In this document: positions 28,155 to 35,371 of the stretch, one piece after another | Layout of the letters: the number at the start of each line of letters is the position of its first letter | Position numbering within the stretch: the stretch's first letter is position 1 | Origin: Burkholderia stagnalis | GTDB taxonomy: Bacteria > Pseudomonadota > Gammaproteobacteria > Burkholderiales > Burkholderiaceae | Reading direction: 5' to 3' | NCBI RefSeq assembly: GCF_902830275.1 | Contig: NZ_CADESW010000011.1 | Location: forward strand, 124,001 to 188,000 | DNA: 64,000 bases | Translations under genes and position numbers: made by a program | The notes under the pieces: model-generated | What the model saw: only the letters and a program-made list of their open reading frames with translations | What the model was told of the DNA's origin: nothing | Database searches by the model: none

Positions 28155-28301
28155 CGTGCCGCCCACGCTTTCGAATTCGAGTAATCGAGAAGAGAGCGGA
28201 TTCGAAACGGATACTCATTTAATCCATTTAGGGTGAGTCGAAAGTTTCAAAAAGACGATAAGTCGATAACCGGAACGATTAATCACCGCCGCCCCGAAAG
28301 G

Positions 28302-28347
28302 TAGCCCAACATCCGTCACAAATTTGCGCCGGTTCATTCATTAGTCT
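28302..28347 (+). promoter_or_regulatory. Probable Pho-type promoter of gspFGH (degenerate copy)
   Basis: ACAT, CCGTCAC (28313-28319), AAAT, TTGCGCC (28324-28330), eleven bases, TAGTCT (28342-28347). The ACAT plus heptamer block resembles the 4934-4944 copy, and the -10 hexamer is identical to it, but the upstream GTCCGTA is not preserved. gspF starts 115 bases downstream. Confidence 0.4.
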
Positions 28348-28461
28348 TTGCGCTGCACACGATAAGTGCGGGCACTCGGGCTATACGGGCCGGTGCGGAA
28401 ATTCCCGCGGCGGGCGCGACGTCGCTCGACGAAGTGTTGCGCGTCACCGGAGGCCACTGAC

Positions 28462-29679
28462 ATGTCCGCATTCCGCTATGAAGCGATCGATGGAGCCGGC
28501 AAGGCCCGCAAGGGCGTGCTCGAAGCCGACAGCGCACGCGCCGGGCGCAGCCAGTTGCGCACGCAAGGATTGACGCCGCTCGTCGTCGAGCTTGCCGCGT
28601 CGCGGCTGCACGGCGAACGCAGCCAGCGTCTCGCACTCGGCCGCAAGCTGTCGCAGCGCGAACAGGCGATCCTCACGCGCCAGCTCGCGAGCCTGCTGAT
28701 CGCCGGGCTGCCGCTCGACGAATCGCTGTCGGTGCTGAGCGAGCAGGCCGAACGCGAATACGTGCGCGAGCTGATGGCGTCGATCCGCGCGGAAGTGGTC
28801 GGCGGCCATACGTTCGCGAACGCGCTCACGCAGCATCCGCGCGATTTCCCGGAGATCTATCGTGCGCTCGTCGCGGCCGGCGAGCACACGGGCAAGCTCG
28901 GCGTCGTGCTGTCGCGTCTCGCCGACTACATCGAGCAAAGCAACGCGCTGAAGCAGAAGATCCTGCTCGCGTTCACGTACCCGGGCATCGTCACGCTGAT
29001 CGCGTTCGGCATCGTCACGTTCCTGCTGAGCTACGTGGTGCCGCAGGTCGCGAACGTGTTCACGAGCACCAAGCAGCAGTTGCCGTTCCTGACGGTTGCA
29101 ATGATGGCGCTGTCGGATTTCGTGCGGCACTGGTGGTGGGCGTCGCTCGTCGCGTTCGCGGCGGCCGTGCTCGCGATTCGCAAGGTGCTGTCGCAAGCGC
29201 GCCCGCGGCTCGCGTTCGACCGGTGGACGCTCACCGCGCCACTCGCCGGCAAGCTCGTGCGCGGCTACAACACGGTGCGCTTCGCGAGCACGCTGGGGAT
29301 TCTCACCGCGGCCGGCGTACCGATCCTGCGCGCGCTGCAGGCCGCTGGCGAGACGCTTTCCAACCGCGCGATGCGCGCGAACATCGACGATGCGATCGTG
29401 CGGGTGCGCGAAGGCTCCGCGCTGTCGCGCGCGCTGAACCATGTGAAGACGTTCCCGCCGGTGCTCGTGCACCTGATCCGCTCGGGCGAGGCCACCGGCG
29501 ACGTGACGACGATGCTCGACCGCGCGGCCGAAGGCGAGGCGCGCGAGCTCGAACGGCGCACGATGTTCCTGACGAGCCTGCTCGAACCGTTGCTGATTCT
29601 CGCGATGGGCGGCGTGGTGCTCGTGATCGTGCTGGCGGTGATGATGCCGATCATCGAACTGAACAACATGGTGCAGTGA
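28462..29679 (+). CDS. gspF: Type II secretion inner-membrane platform protein GspF
   Basis: A 405-residue polytopic protein with the GspF architecture: an N-terminal FRYEAIDGAGKARKGVLEAD segment, two repeated helical cytoplasmic domains (QLASLLIAGLPLDESL and RFASTLGILTAAGVPILRAL) and three membrane spans, near 170-190, 222-240 and at the C-terminus (LLILAMGGVVLVIVLAVMMP). GspF is the platform around which the GspE ATPase works. No gspE is in this window, so the ATPase must come from elsewhere in the genome. ATG 28462 has GGAGG nine bases upstream. It leads the operon gspF-gspG-gspH. Confidence 0.93.
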   Translation: MSAFRYEAIDGAGKARKGVLEADSARAGRSQLRTQGLTPLVVELAASRLHGERSQRLALGRKLSQREQAILTRQLASLLIAGLPLDESLSVLSEQAEREYVRELMASIRAEVVGGHTFANALTQHPRDFPEIYRALVAAGEHTGKLGVVLSRLADYIEQSNALKQKILLAFTYPGIVTLIAFGIVTFLLSYVVPQVANVFTSTKQQLPFLTVAMMALSDFVRHWWWASLVAFAAAVLAIRKVLSQARPRLAFDRWTLTAPLAGKLVRGYNTVRFASTLGILTAAGVPILRALQAAGETLSNRAMRANIDDAIVRVREGSALSRALNHVKTFPPVLVHLIRSGEATGDVTTMLDRAAEGEARELERRTMFLTSLLEPLLILAMGGVVLVIVLAVMMPIIELNNMVQ

Positions 29680-29751
29680 TGCGCCGCTCAGCGCACGAAC
29701 GCATGCGGGTTCCGCACGGCGGGCAGCGCGATTTGACGCGAGAGTGAATGC

Positions 29752-30207
29752 ATGATGATGCGAGACGAGCATCCAGCACCCAAGCGCGGCCGTGCGCAAC
29801 GGGGTTTCACCCTGATCGAGATCATGGTGGTGGTCGCGATCCTCGGCATCCTCGCCGCGTTGATCGTGCCGAAGATCATGAGCCGGCCCGACGAGGCGCG
29901 GCGCATCGCCGCGAAGCAGGACATCGGCACGATCATGCAGTCGCTGAATCTCTATCGGCTCGACAACGGCCGCTATCCGGCGCAGGAGCAGGGGCTGCAT
30001 GCACTGGTCCAGAAACCGACCGTCGACCCGATGCCGAGCAACTGGAAGGACGGCGGCTACCTGGAGCGCCTGCCGAACGATCCATGGGGCAATGCATACC
30101 AGTACCTGAGCCCCGGCACGCACGGTGCGATCGACGTGTTCAGCTACGGTGCGGACGGCAAGGCGGGCGGAGAGGGGAACGATGCGGACATCGGCTCGTG
30201 GCAATAA
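29752..30207 (+). CDS. gspG: Type II secretion major pseudopilin GspG
   Basis: A 151-residue major pseudopilin. The prepilin site is AQRG/FTLIEIMVVVAILGILAALIV, with Glu at +5. The family-typical region YRLDNGRYPAQEQGLHALV..P and the C-terminal DPWGNAYQYLSPG..GAIDVFSYGADGKAGGEG..ADIGSW include the acidic calcium-binding loop of GspG. It builds the shaft that pushes substrates through the secretin. It lies 72 bases after gspF, and gspH follows 4 bases after its stop. Confidence 0.95.
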   Translation: MMMRDEHPAPKRGRAQRGFTLIEIMVVVAILGILAALIVPKIMSRPDEARRIAAKQDIGTIMQSLNLYRLDNGRYPAQEQGLHALVQKPTVDPMPSNWKDGGYLERLPNDPWGNAYQYLSPGTHGAIDVFSYGADGKAGGEGNDADIGSWQ

Positions 30208-30211
30208 GCGC

Positions 30212-30682
30212 ATGGCCGAGCGGCGCGCGGCGGGCTTCACGCTGCTCGAGATGCTCGTCGTGCTGATGATCGTCGGGCTGCTCGTCGCGGTTGTGACGCT
30301 CGCGCCGTCGCGCAACCGGCGCACCGATCTCGCCGAGGAGGCGCAGCGGCTCGCGAGCCTGCTCGAATCGGCGGGCGACGAGGCGCAGGTGCGCTCGACG
30401 CCGATCGCATGGCAGCCGATCGGCGGCGGCTACCGGTTCGTGCAACGCACCGAGGGCGGCGCGTGGTCGCCGATGACGGACGACCTGTTTCGCGCGCGCC
30501 GCTGGGGCACGGCGGTGACCGCCGTGACGGTGCGCTACACGGGCGGCGGCGAGCCGATCGCGCGCGTCGTGCTCGGCGACGAAAGCATCGACGTGCCGGT
30601 GACGATCACGCTGACGTCGGGCGACGTGCGGTTGCTCGTCGTCGGCACCGGGATCGGCAATTTCGTCGTGCAGCGGCCTTGA
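30212..30682 (+). CDS. gspH: Type II secretion minor pseudopilin GspH
   Basis: A 156-residue minor pseudopilin with the short leader MAERRAAG and the methylation site FTLLEMLVVLMIVGLLVAVV. The post-helix part (LAEEAQRLASLLESAGDEAQVRSTPIAWQP, then YRFVQRTEGGAW) is typical GspH. It links the tip complex to the GspG shaft. ATG 30212 gives the shortest leader consistent with the family. After it comes an apparent gspL-like remnant rather than gspI, which is 26 kb away. Confidence 0.9.
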   Translation: MAERRAAGFTLLEMLVVLMIVGLLVAVVTLAPSRNRRTDLAEEAQRLASLLESAGDEAQVRSTPIAWQPIGGGYRFVQRTEGGAWSPMTDDLFRARRWGTAVTAVTVRYTGGGEPIARVVLGDESIDVPVTITLTSGDVRLLVVGTGIGNFVVQRP

Positions 30683-30734
30683 GCGGCGGCGCGATCACCA
30701 TGAAGGCCATCACGCGGCCCGCGCGAGGTGCGCG

Positions 30735-30977
30735 ATGTCCAGCCTGATCGTGCCGCTGCCTTCGCCCGGCGCGTTCGACGCCGCGCAATGACAGGACGTG
30801 CCGACGCCGTACGCGCCGTTCGCCCGGCGCGGGCAATGGGTAAACACGGGCGATGCGCCCCGCAATGCGTGGCCGAACGCGGCGCAGACCGTGCTCGATC
30901 GATGCACGGTGCAGGATGCACACGGCCGCCTTACGCGCGGCTTGCCGTCGCGCCGGCCCGCTGCACAATTCACCTGA
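30735..30977 (+). pseudogene. Possible gspL-like N-terminal remnant
   Basis: Starting at ATG 30735 the frame reads MSSLIVPLPSPGAFDAAQ, then a TGA at 30789, then stays open (QDVPTPYAPFARRGQWVNTG and on) to TGA 30975. The opening resembles the N-terminus of GspL proteins (short Met-Ser-x-Leu-Ile-Val start, then a small beta-domain), and the position after gspH would suit a decayed operon tail. The similarity is weak and short, so this could equally be noncoding. Apart from this and the Pho-like site, 30683-31083 shows nothing. Confidence 0.25.
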
Positions 30978-31000
30978 CTGTCATGGACGGCGCGCACAAT

Positions 31001-31018
31001 CTGTCATTCGCTTGCCAC
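31001..31018 (+). promoter_or_regulatory. Pho-box-like site upstream of the STN/sigma/anti-sigma operon
   Basis: CTGTCAT (31001-31007), TCGC, TTGCCAC (31012-31018): a perfect first half-site and a second half with two mismatches, in the 7-4-7 arrangement of PhoB boxes. Another CTGTCAT lies at 30978-30984. It is 65 bases before the start of the STN gene. In P. aeruginosa PhoB activates the vreAIR operon, so this fits. No good -10 is visible at the expected distance. Confidence 0.5.
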
Positions 31019-31083
31019 GGGGCGCTCACGGGGGTGCGGGGAATCCGGTGGCAGCATGCAACCTCAATTCCATCCAGGCATTC

Positions 31084-31824
31084 ATGACGCGTTCACGGGC
31101 GCCGGCCGGTGTCCTGGCGATCGTCGCGTGGTTCACCTTTGCCGCGTTGTTCATGCGTGTCGTGCAGGCGCAGGAGACCGGAACCGCAGGACGTCAGCCG
31201 GGCGCCACGGCGCACTTCGATTTGCCCGCGCAGCCGCTCGCGAAGGCCTTGCAGGATTTCGCGCGGATCACCGAGCTGATCGTGCTGGCGCCCGCGCCGC
31301 TGCTCGACGGGCGGACGAGCGCGCCGGTCAGCGGCGAATTCCTGCCGCGCGACGCACTGGAGAGGGTGCTGGCGGGAACGGGGTTGCGCGCGGAATTCGC
31401 GCGGCCGGACGAGGCGATCATCGTCGCGCGGCCCGCCGGCGATGCGGCGTCCGCCGCGCTCGACACGCCGGCGGATGCCGCGCTGCCGATCGACGGCGTC
31501 GGCGATTCGCCGGAGCGGCGCGCGTTCGCGGGCCTGCTGCAGGCGCATCTGATCGATGCGCTGTGCGCGCAGCCGGCGGCGGTGCCGGGCGGCTATCGGC
31601 TCGTCGCGCAGCTGCGCATCGATAACAAGGGGGCGGTGGTGGCGGTCAACATGGTGGCATCGAGTGGTCTGGCCTCGCGCGACGCGGCGATCGTGCGCGC
31701 GCTGCGCGCGCTGAAGCTCGACGCGGCGCCGCCCGCGGCGCTGCCGCAGCCGGTCACGATCCTGTTGCGGCGGGTCGGCAACGGCGTGCATTTCCGCTGT
31801 CCGCAGACAGCCGAACGGAACTAG
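31084..31824 (+). CDS. vreA: VreA-like periplasmic STN-domain protein with TonB-type C-terminus
   Basis: A 246-residue protein: a signal/anchor segment (LAIVAWFTFAALFMRVVQAQ), then an STN domain at about 40-115 (AHFDLPAQPLAKALQDFARITELIVLAPAPLLDG, continuing to VLAGTGLRAEF). A TonB-C-like domain follows at about 155-240 (RIDNKGAVVAVNMVASSGLASRDAAIVRALRALK, ending PPAALPQPVTILLRR). STN domains usually sit at the front of TonB-dependent receptors and pass a signal to a FecR-type anti-sigma; here there is no beta-barrel. This is the VreA layout of the PUMA3 system. It lies 6 bases before the ECF sigma gene. The likely job is to sense or relay a periplasmic signal to the anti-sigma at 32391. An open frame upstream to 30853 is not used. 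Confidence 0.82.
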   Translation: MTRSRAPAGVLAIVAWFTFAALFMRVVQAQETGTAGRQPGATAHFDLPAQPLAKALQDFARITELIVLAPAPLLDGRTSAPVSGEFLPRDALERVLAGTGLRAEFARPDEAIIVARPAGDAASAALDTPADAALPIDGVGDSPERRAFAGLLQAHLIDALCAQPAAVPGGYRLVAQLRIDNKGAVVAVNMVASSGLASRDAAIVRALRALKLDAAPPAALPQPVTILLRRVGNGVHFRCPQTAERN

Positions 31825-31830
31825 GCGGCC

Positions 31831-32379
31831 ATGTCCGACACCACTCGCGCCGGGCTCCGGAAGCTGCTGGCGTCGCGCTACGCGTATCTGGTCAGGCGGC
31901 TCGAACGCGTGACCGGCTCGAAGGACGGCGCCGCCGACGCGCTGCACGAAACCTGGCTGCGCCTCGAGAACGCGAACGTGTCCACGCAGGTGACCAACGC
32001 CGACGCCTATATCCTCGGGATGGCGAACAACGTCGCGATCGACCAGCATCGCCGCGAGCGGCGTCACCTGCACGACGACGACGTCGAGACGCTGCTCGAA
32101 CTGCCCGACGAAGTGGCCGATCCCGAGCGCATCGTCGCCGCGCGGCGCAAGGTCGAGACGCTGAAGGAAGTGCTGCGCGGCCTGCCGCCGCGGCGCCGGG
32201 CGATCCTGCTGGCGGCCCGGGTGGACGGGCTGCTGAATCGCGAGATCGCCGAGCGTTTCGGCATTTCGCTGCGGCTCGTCGAAAGCGAGCTGAGCGCGGC
32301 GATGAAGCACTGCCTGCAGCGCATGCAGGAAGAGGGTGAGTCGTACACGGGTTCGCGCGGCGGGCCCCGCAAATTTTGA
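31831..32379 (+). CDS. vreI: ECF sigma factor, FecI/VreI-like
   Basis: A 182-residue ECF sigma factor. Region 2 is at about 10-80: RYAYLVRRLERVTGSKDGAADALHETWLRL, then NADAYILGMANNVAIDQHRRERR, with the -10-reading helix. Region 4 is at about 110-165 (VLRGLPPRRRAILLAARVDGLLNREIAERFGISLRLVESEL), with a -35-reading helix-turn-helix. Region 3 is absent, as expected. It sits between the STN protein and the FecR-like anti-sigma, the usual order for cell-surface signalling cassettes. Its targets are probably the secretion genes on both sides. Confidence 0.92.
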   Translation: MSDTTRAGLRKLLASRYAYLVRRLERVTGSKDGAADALHETWLRLENANVSTQVTNADAYILGMANNVAIDQHRRERRHLHDDDVETLLELPDEVADPERIVAARRKVETLKEVLRGLPPRRRAILLAARVDGLLNREIAERFGISLRLVESELSAAMKHCLQRMQEEGESYTGSRGGPRKF

Positions 32380-32390
32380 GCATCCCGACG

Positions 32391-33383
32391 ATGACGAAAG
32401 CCCAGGCCGATACCGCACACGATCCGCTCGACGAAGCGAGCGCGTGGCTGCTGCGTCTGCGCTCCGGGGAAGCGGCCCCGGACGATGCCGACGCGTTCGC
32501 GCGCTGGTGCGCGGATCGTCCGCAGGCCGCGCACCTGCTGCGCGACACGTGGGGTTCGCTGCGCACCGCCGCGGCGGAACTCGCGCAGGAGGAGCGCACG
32601 GCCGCCGCGTGGGCAAACGTTGCAAAGCGCGAGCGCACGATCCGCACGGGCCGGCGCGCGTTCGTCGGCTTCGCGGTCGCGGCGGGCGCGTCGTGGCTCA
32701 CGCTGCGCCCGCCGATGGCGCTCTGGCCGTCGCTGGCCGATCTCGCGGCCGACTACCGCACAGGCACCGGCGAACAGCGGCAGGTCGCGCTGGCCGCGAA
32801 CGTGACGGTCGAGCTGAACACGCAGACGCGGGTGGACGTGCTGCCCGCGAGCGTCGCGGCACGCGGCGTCGAGGTGGTGGCCGGCGAAGCGGAGATCGAC
32901 GCGGCGGCGCCGCCTGGGGGCGCTGCGGCGCTGCGGCCCGTCGTGGTGGTCGCGGGCGGAGGGCGCATGCAGGCGGCGGTCGCCCGCTTCAACGTGCGGC
33001 GCACCGGCGCGCAGGTGTGCGTGACCTGCCTGTCGGGCACGGTCGCGCTCGCGCATCCGCGCGGCGCGCGCACGCTGCGCGCCGACGACCAGGTGATTTA
33101 CGACGATCGCGGCATGCGGCTCGTGTCGCGCGTCGATCCGGGCGCGGTCAGCGCATGGCGGCGCGGCATGCTCGTGTTCAACGGCGTGCCGCTCGCGGAC
33201 GTCGTCGACGAGATCAACCGCTACCGGCGCGGCAAGGTCGTGCTGCGCAGCGCCGCGCTCGGCGCGAACCGCATCCAGGCGCAATTCCCGATCGCGCGGC
33301 TCGACGACGTGATCGACATGGTCGGCCGCCTGTACGGCGCGCACGTCACGCGCCTGCCCGGCAACATCGTGCTGCTGAGCTGA
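32391..33383 (+). CDS. vreR: FecR/VreR-like anti-sigma factor
   Basis: A 330-residue anti-sigma regulator. The N-terminal cytoplasmic DUF4880-like domain (EASAWLLRLRSGEAAPDDADAFARWCADRPQAAHLL) binds the sigma factor. A membrane segment follows near 85-105 (RRAFVGFAVAAGASWLTL), then the FecR periplasmic domain (ADYRTGTGEQRQVALAANVTVELNTQTRVDV). The C-terminal FecR_C/STN-like end is WRRGMLVFNGVPLADVVDEINRYRRGKVVL. The start could be ATG 32391, or TTG 32376, which overlaps the sigma stop; neither has a strong ribosome site and I chose ATG. No second anti-sigma subunit gene follows, unlike the split VreR products formed by proteolysis. Confidence 0.88.
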   Translation: MTKAQADTAHDPLDEASAWLLRLRSGEAAPDDADAFARWCADRPQAAHLLRDTWGSLRTAAAELAQEERTAAAWANVAKRERTIRTGRRAFVGFAVAAGASWLTLRPPMALWPSLADLAADYRTGTGEQRQVALAANVTVELNTQTRVDVLPASVAARGVEVVAGEAEIDAAAPPGGAAALRPVVVVAGGGRMQAAVARFNVRRTGAQVCVTCLSGTVALAHPRGARTLRADDQVIYDDRGMRLVSRVDPGAVSAWRRGMLVFNGVPLADVVDEINRYRRGKVVLRSAALGANRIQAQFPIARLDDVIDMVGRLYGAHVTRLPGNIVLLS

Positions 33384-33457
33384 GCAACATCATCGCCGCC
33401 CGCGTTCTGCGGGTTGCGCGTCTTCGATTCGACCTTATCCATGAGGGCCGGCAAACG

Positions 33458-33483
33458 CCGGGCTGCCGTCAGCGGCAGCCCGG
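33458..33483 (+). terminator. Hairpin after the anti-sigma gene
   Basis: An 11-bp perfect stem, CCGGGCTGCCG (33458-33468) and CGGCAGCCCGG (33473-33483), with loop TCAG, 75 bases past the stop. It is GC-rich with no T-run, so an intrinsic terminator is not certain, but it is the strongest hairpin in the area and ends the STN-sigma-anti-sigma operon. Confidence 0.55.
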
Positions 33484-33590
33484 TGGGGCGTCGTCGGACC
33501 CGAGGCGTGTGCGGCAAGGCGCCCCGTGCAGCGTATCGACGCGTTGCGTGGGGAAGATGCGTTCAATGAGCTTCGGGCGGTGGCGTGATC

Positions 33591-33842
33591 ATGACCATAT
33601 CGCGACGGGATGACCATTCCGGCGACGCGCATGCGCTCGCCGACGGGATTTGCGAGGGCGCCGTGCGCTGGCTGCTCTGGCTGCGCGCGGGCGATGCGAC
33701 CGAGCGCGAGCTCGACGCGTTCCGGCGCTGGCAAATGCAAAGCGCCGCGCACGCGGGGGCCGCGCAAGAGCTGATCTGGCTGTGGGTCGTGCTCGGCATG
33801 CTTGGCGATCCGGAACCGGATGGCCCGGCGCGGACGCACTGA
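33591..33842 (+). CDS. Stand-alone FecR N-terminal (DUF4880-like) domain protein
   Basis: An 83-residue protein that matches only the cytoplasmic N-terminal domain of FecR anti-sigmas: EGAVRWLLWLRAGDATERELDAFRRWQMQSAAHAGAAQELIWLW. It has no membrane segment and no periplasmic domain. It lies 207 bases after the full-length anti-sigma, beyond the hairpin. Such a piece could compete for the ECF sigma in the cytoplasm or be a remnant of a duplicated fecR. The domain itself looks intact. GTG 33585 is an alternative start. Confidence 0.6.
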   Translation: MTISRRDDHSGDAHALADGICEGAVRWLLWLRAGDATERELDAFRRWQMQSAAHAGAAQELIWLWVVLGMLGDPEPDGPARTH

Positions 33843-33859
33843 GGCGGCCGCCGGCACGC

Positions 33860-34126
33860 CTAGAGATCCGACGGCAGCAGCGTGACGCGCTGGCCGCCGA
33901 GCGGGATGGCGCGCAGCGCGACCGCGCGCAGGATCCGCTGCCGGTTCAGTTCGAAGGCCAGCATGCATTGCCGATGGCTCGTATCCGACGCGCCGAGATG
34001 CTCGCGCAGCGTTTCGAACGGCAGCGCGAATGCTGCGTAGCCCCATCCGAACCCGTATGCCGAGAACCAAATTTCCGAATCAGTCGATGCCATCGGTGCA
34101 GTCAGGTAAATGCTGAGCAGGGGCAT
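33860..34126 (-). CDS. DUF1488-like small protein
   Basis: An 88-residue protein starting at 34126 (MPLLSIYLTAPMASTDSEIW). The pattern IWFSAYGFGWGYAAFALPFETLREHLG followed by FELNRQRILRAVALRAI and a C-terminal RVTLLPSDL resembles DUF1488 proteins, in which a short beta region is followed by a helix with F..NR..I..A. Function is unknown. It is convergent with the DUF4880 gene, 18 bases away. Confidence 0.5.
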   Translation of the reverse strand: MPLLSIYLTAPMASTDSEIWFSAYGFGWGYAAFALPFETLREHLGASDTSHRQCMLAFELNRQRILRAVALRAIPLGGQRVTLLPSDL

Positions 34127-34401
34127 GTCGCAGTCCGTTGAAGTGTCGTGGTCGTGACGGCGGTGTGACACGGCAACCCTACCGGAACGCGGCGGATGTG
34201 GCGAACGATTTGAACGATGCGCGGCGTTCATCGCAAGAAAGTCTGCGGGTTAGGCGCGCCCGTTGCGACCTAGTAAACGAGAGCACGAGGGCCAAGAAGC
34301 GTGATCGTGAGACGGCACCGGGGGCTGACGAGGACGGCCCCCGGATCGCCGCCACGGAGAGAGCAAGCGAGCAAGAACAATCAGGAACCGCGGCGCCGGC
34401 G

Positions 34402-35229
34402 TCAGTGCGACGCCGGATCGTCCCGCGCGCCGGCGCGTGCACCGGCCCAGGCCGCGTCGAGCGGGTCGTCGGCGTCGCGATGCGGTTCGAGCAGAAATGG
34501 AAAGCGTTCGACGAACGGTGCGGATTCTTGCAAGGCCACGATATGGTTGATCATCCATTGCAGCAGATCGCCGCCGTGCCGGACCTGGTCCGCTCGCCAG
34601 TCCGGCATCGCGGCGAACAGCCCGGCGAAGCCGCGCCAGCGCGACGGCCGGTCGTTGTCGCCGGGCCGGAAGTAGGTGTTCATGCAGACGTCGTCGCCGC
34701 CGGTCAGTGCGCCGACGAACAGCCCGTGCGGAGTCGGCACGCCCACCTGCCGCCATTGCTCGGCCCGCGCCAGCGCGCGCATCACGCGTGCGATCACGAA
34801 CGCGATGCGCGTTTCATGTTCGATTTCCGCCAGCGACATCACGCCGTTGCGCTGCATGCAGCGCGCGACCGCGTGCGGGCGGATCACGCTCGACGCGAAG
34901 CTGCGCAGCACGAGGTCGGGCACGGTGAGTTGCAGCTGGAATTCGCGCAGGCCATGCTCGGCGCTCATCGTCGAGAAATTGACGAACAGGCCTTCATGCC
35001 GGCCGAGCGCGCCGACGTAGGGTTCGAGCCCGAGCCGCGCGAGTTTCGGCGCGATCTGCCGTTCGAGCAGCCGCATCAGGTTGCGGCGGTTGCGCACGCC
35101 CGCGAACTGGTCGATGCAGCGCGTGACCACGTCGCTGATCTCCCAGCGCCGTTCCTCGGCGAACAGGCGGGGCGAGCGGCTCAGGTCGAAGCGGGCGCGG
35201 CCGTGCGCCACGCGGGGGTCTACGTACAT
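34402..35229 (-). CDS. Unknown 275-residue protein, divergent from the PhdA-like gene
   Basis: Reads MYVDPRVAHGRARFDLSRSP at the N-terminus, then WEISDVVTRCIDQFAGVRNRRNLMRLLERQIAP and later RIAFVIARVMRALARAEQW. It is soluble-looking, with no signal peptide or membrane span, and rich in Arg and aromatic residues. I recognise no family. I chose ATG 35229 because the upstream part of the frame (to 35328) is Arg/Pro-rich. It is divergent from the transposase-like/Phd fusion with 142 bases between, so the two may be functionally paired, as toxin-antitoxin-like or regulator-target genes. That is a guess from position only. The 34127-34401 gap shows nothing clear. Confidence 0.55.
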   Translation of the reverse strand: MYVDPRVAHGRARFDLSRSPRLFAEERRWEISDVVTRCIDQFAGVRNRRNLMRLLERQIAPKLARLGLEPYVGALGRHEGLFVNFSTMSAEHGLREFQLQLTVPDLVLRSFASSVIRPHAVARCMQRNGVMSLAEIEHETRIAFVIARVMRALARAEQWRQVGVPTPHGLFVGALTGGDDVCMNTYFRPGDNDRPSRWRGFAGLFAAMPDWRADQVRHGGDLLQWMINHIVALQESAPFVERFPFLLEPHRDADDPLDAAWAGARAGARDDPASH

Positions 35230-35371
35230 GCGGGGCCTCGTGCAACCGTTGCGGGCGGATGGCCGCGGCGTGTCGGCCGCGCGCATCCGGTCGTCCACGA
35301 TGCTGCTGCGCCTGAAATGGCGCGTCAAGTGTGCGCATGCGCGCTCAACCAGACAGGAATGGGGTGATCAG

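Noticed and set aside
30728..31087. A 119-residue forward frame between gspH and the STN gene
   Set aside because: Arg/Ala-rich composition and no domain. It overlaps the Pho-like box and the start of the STN gene.
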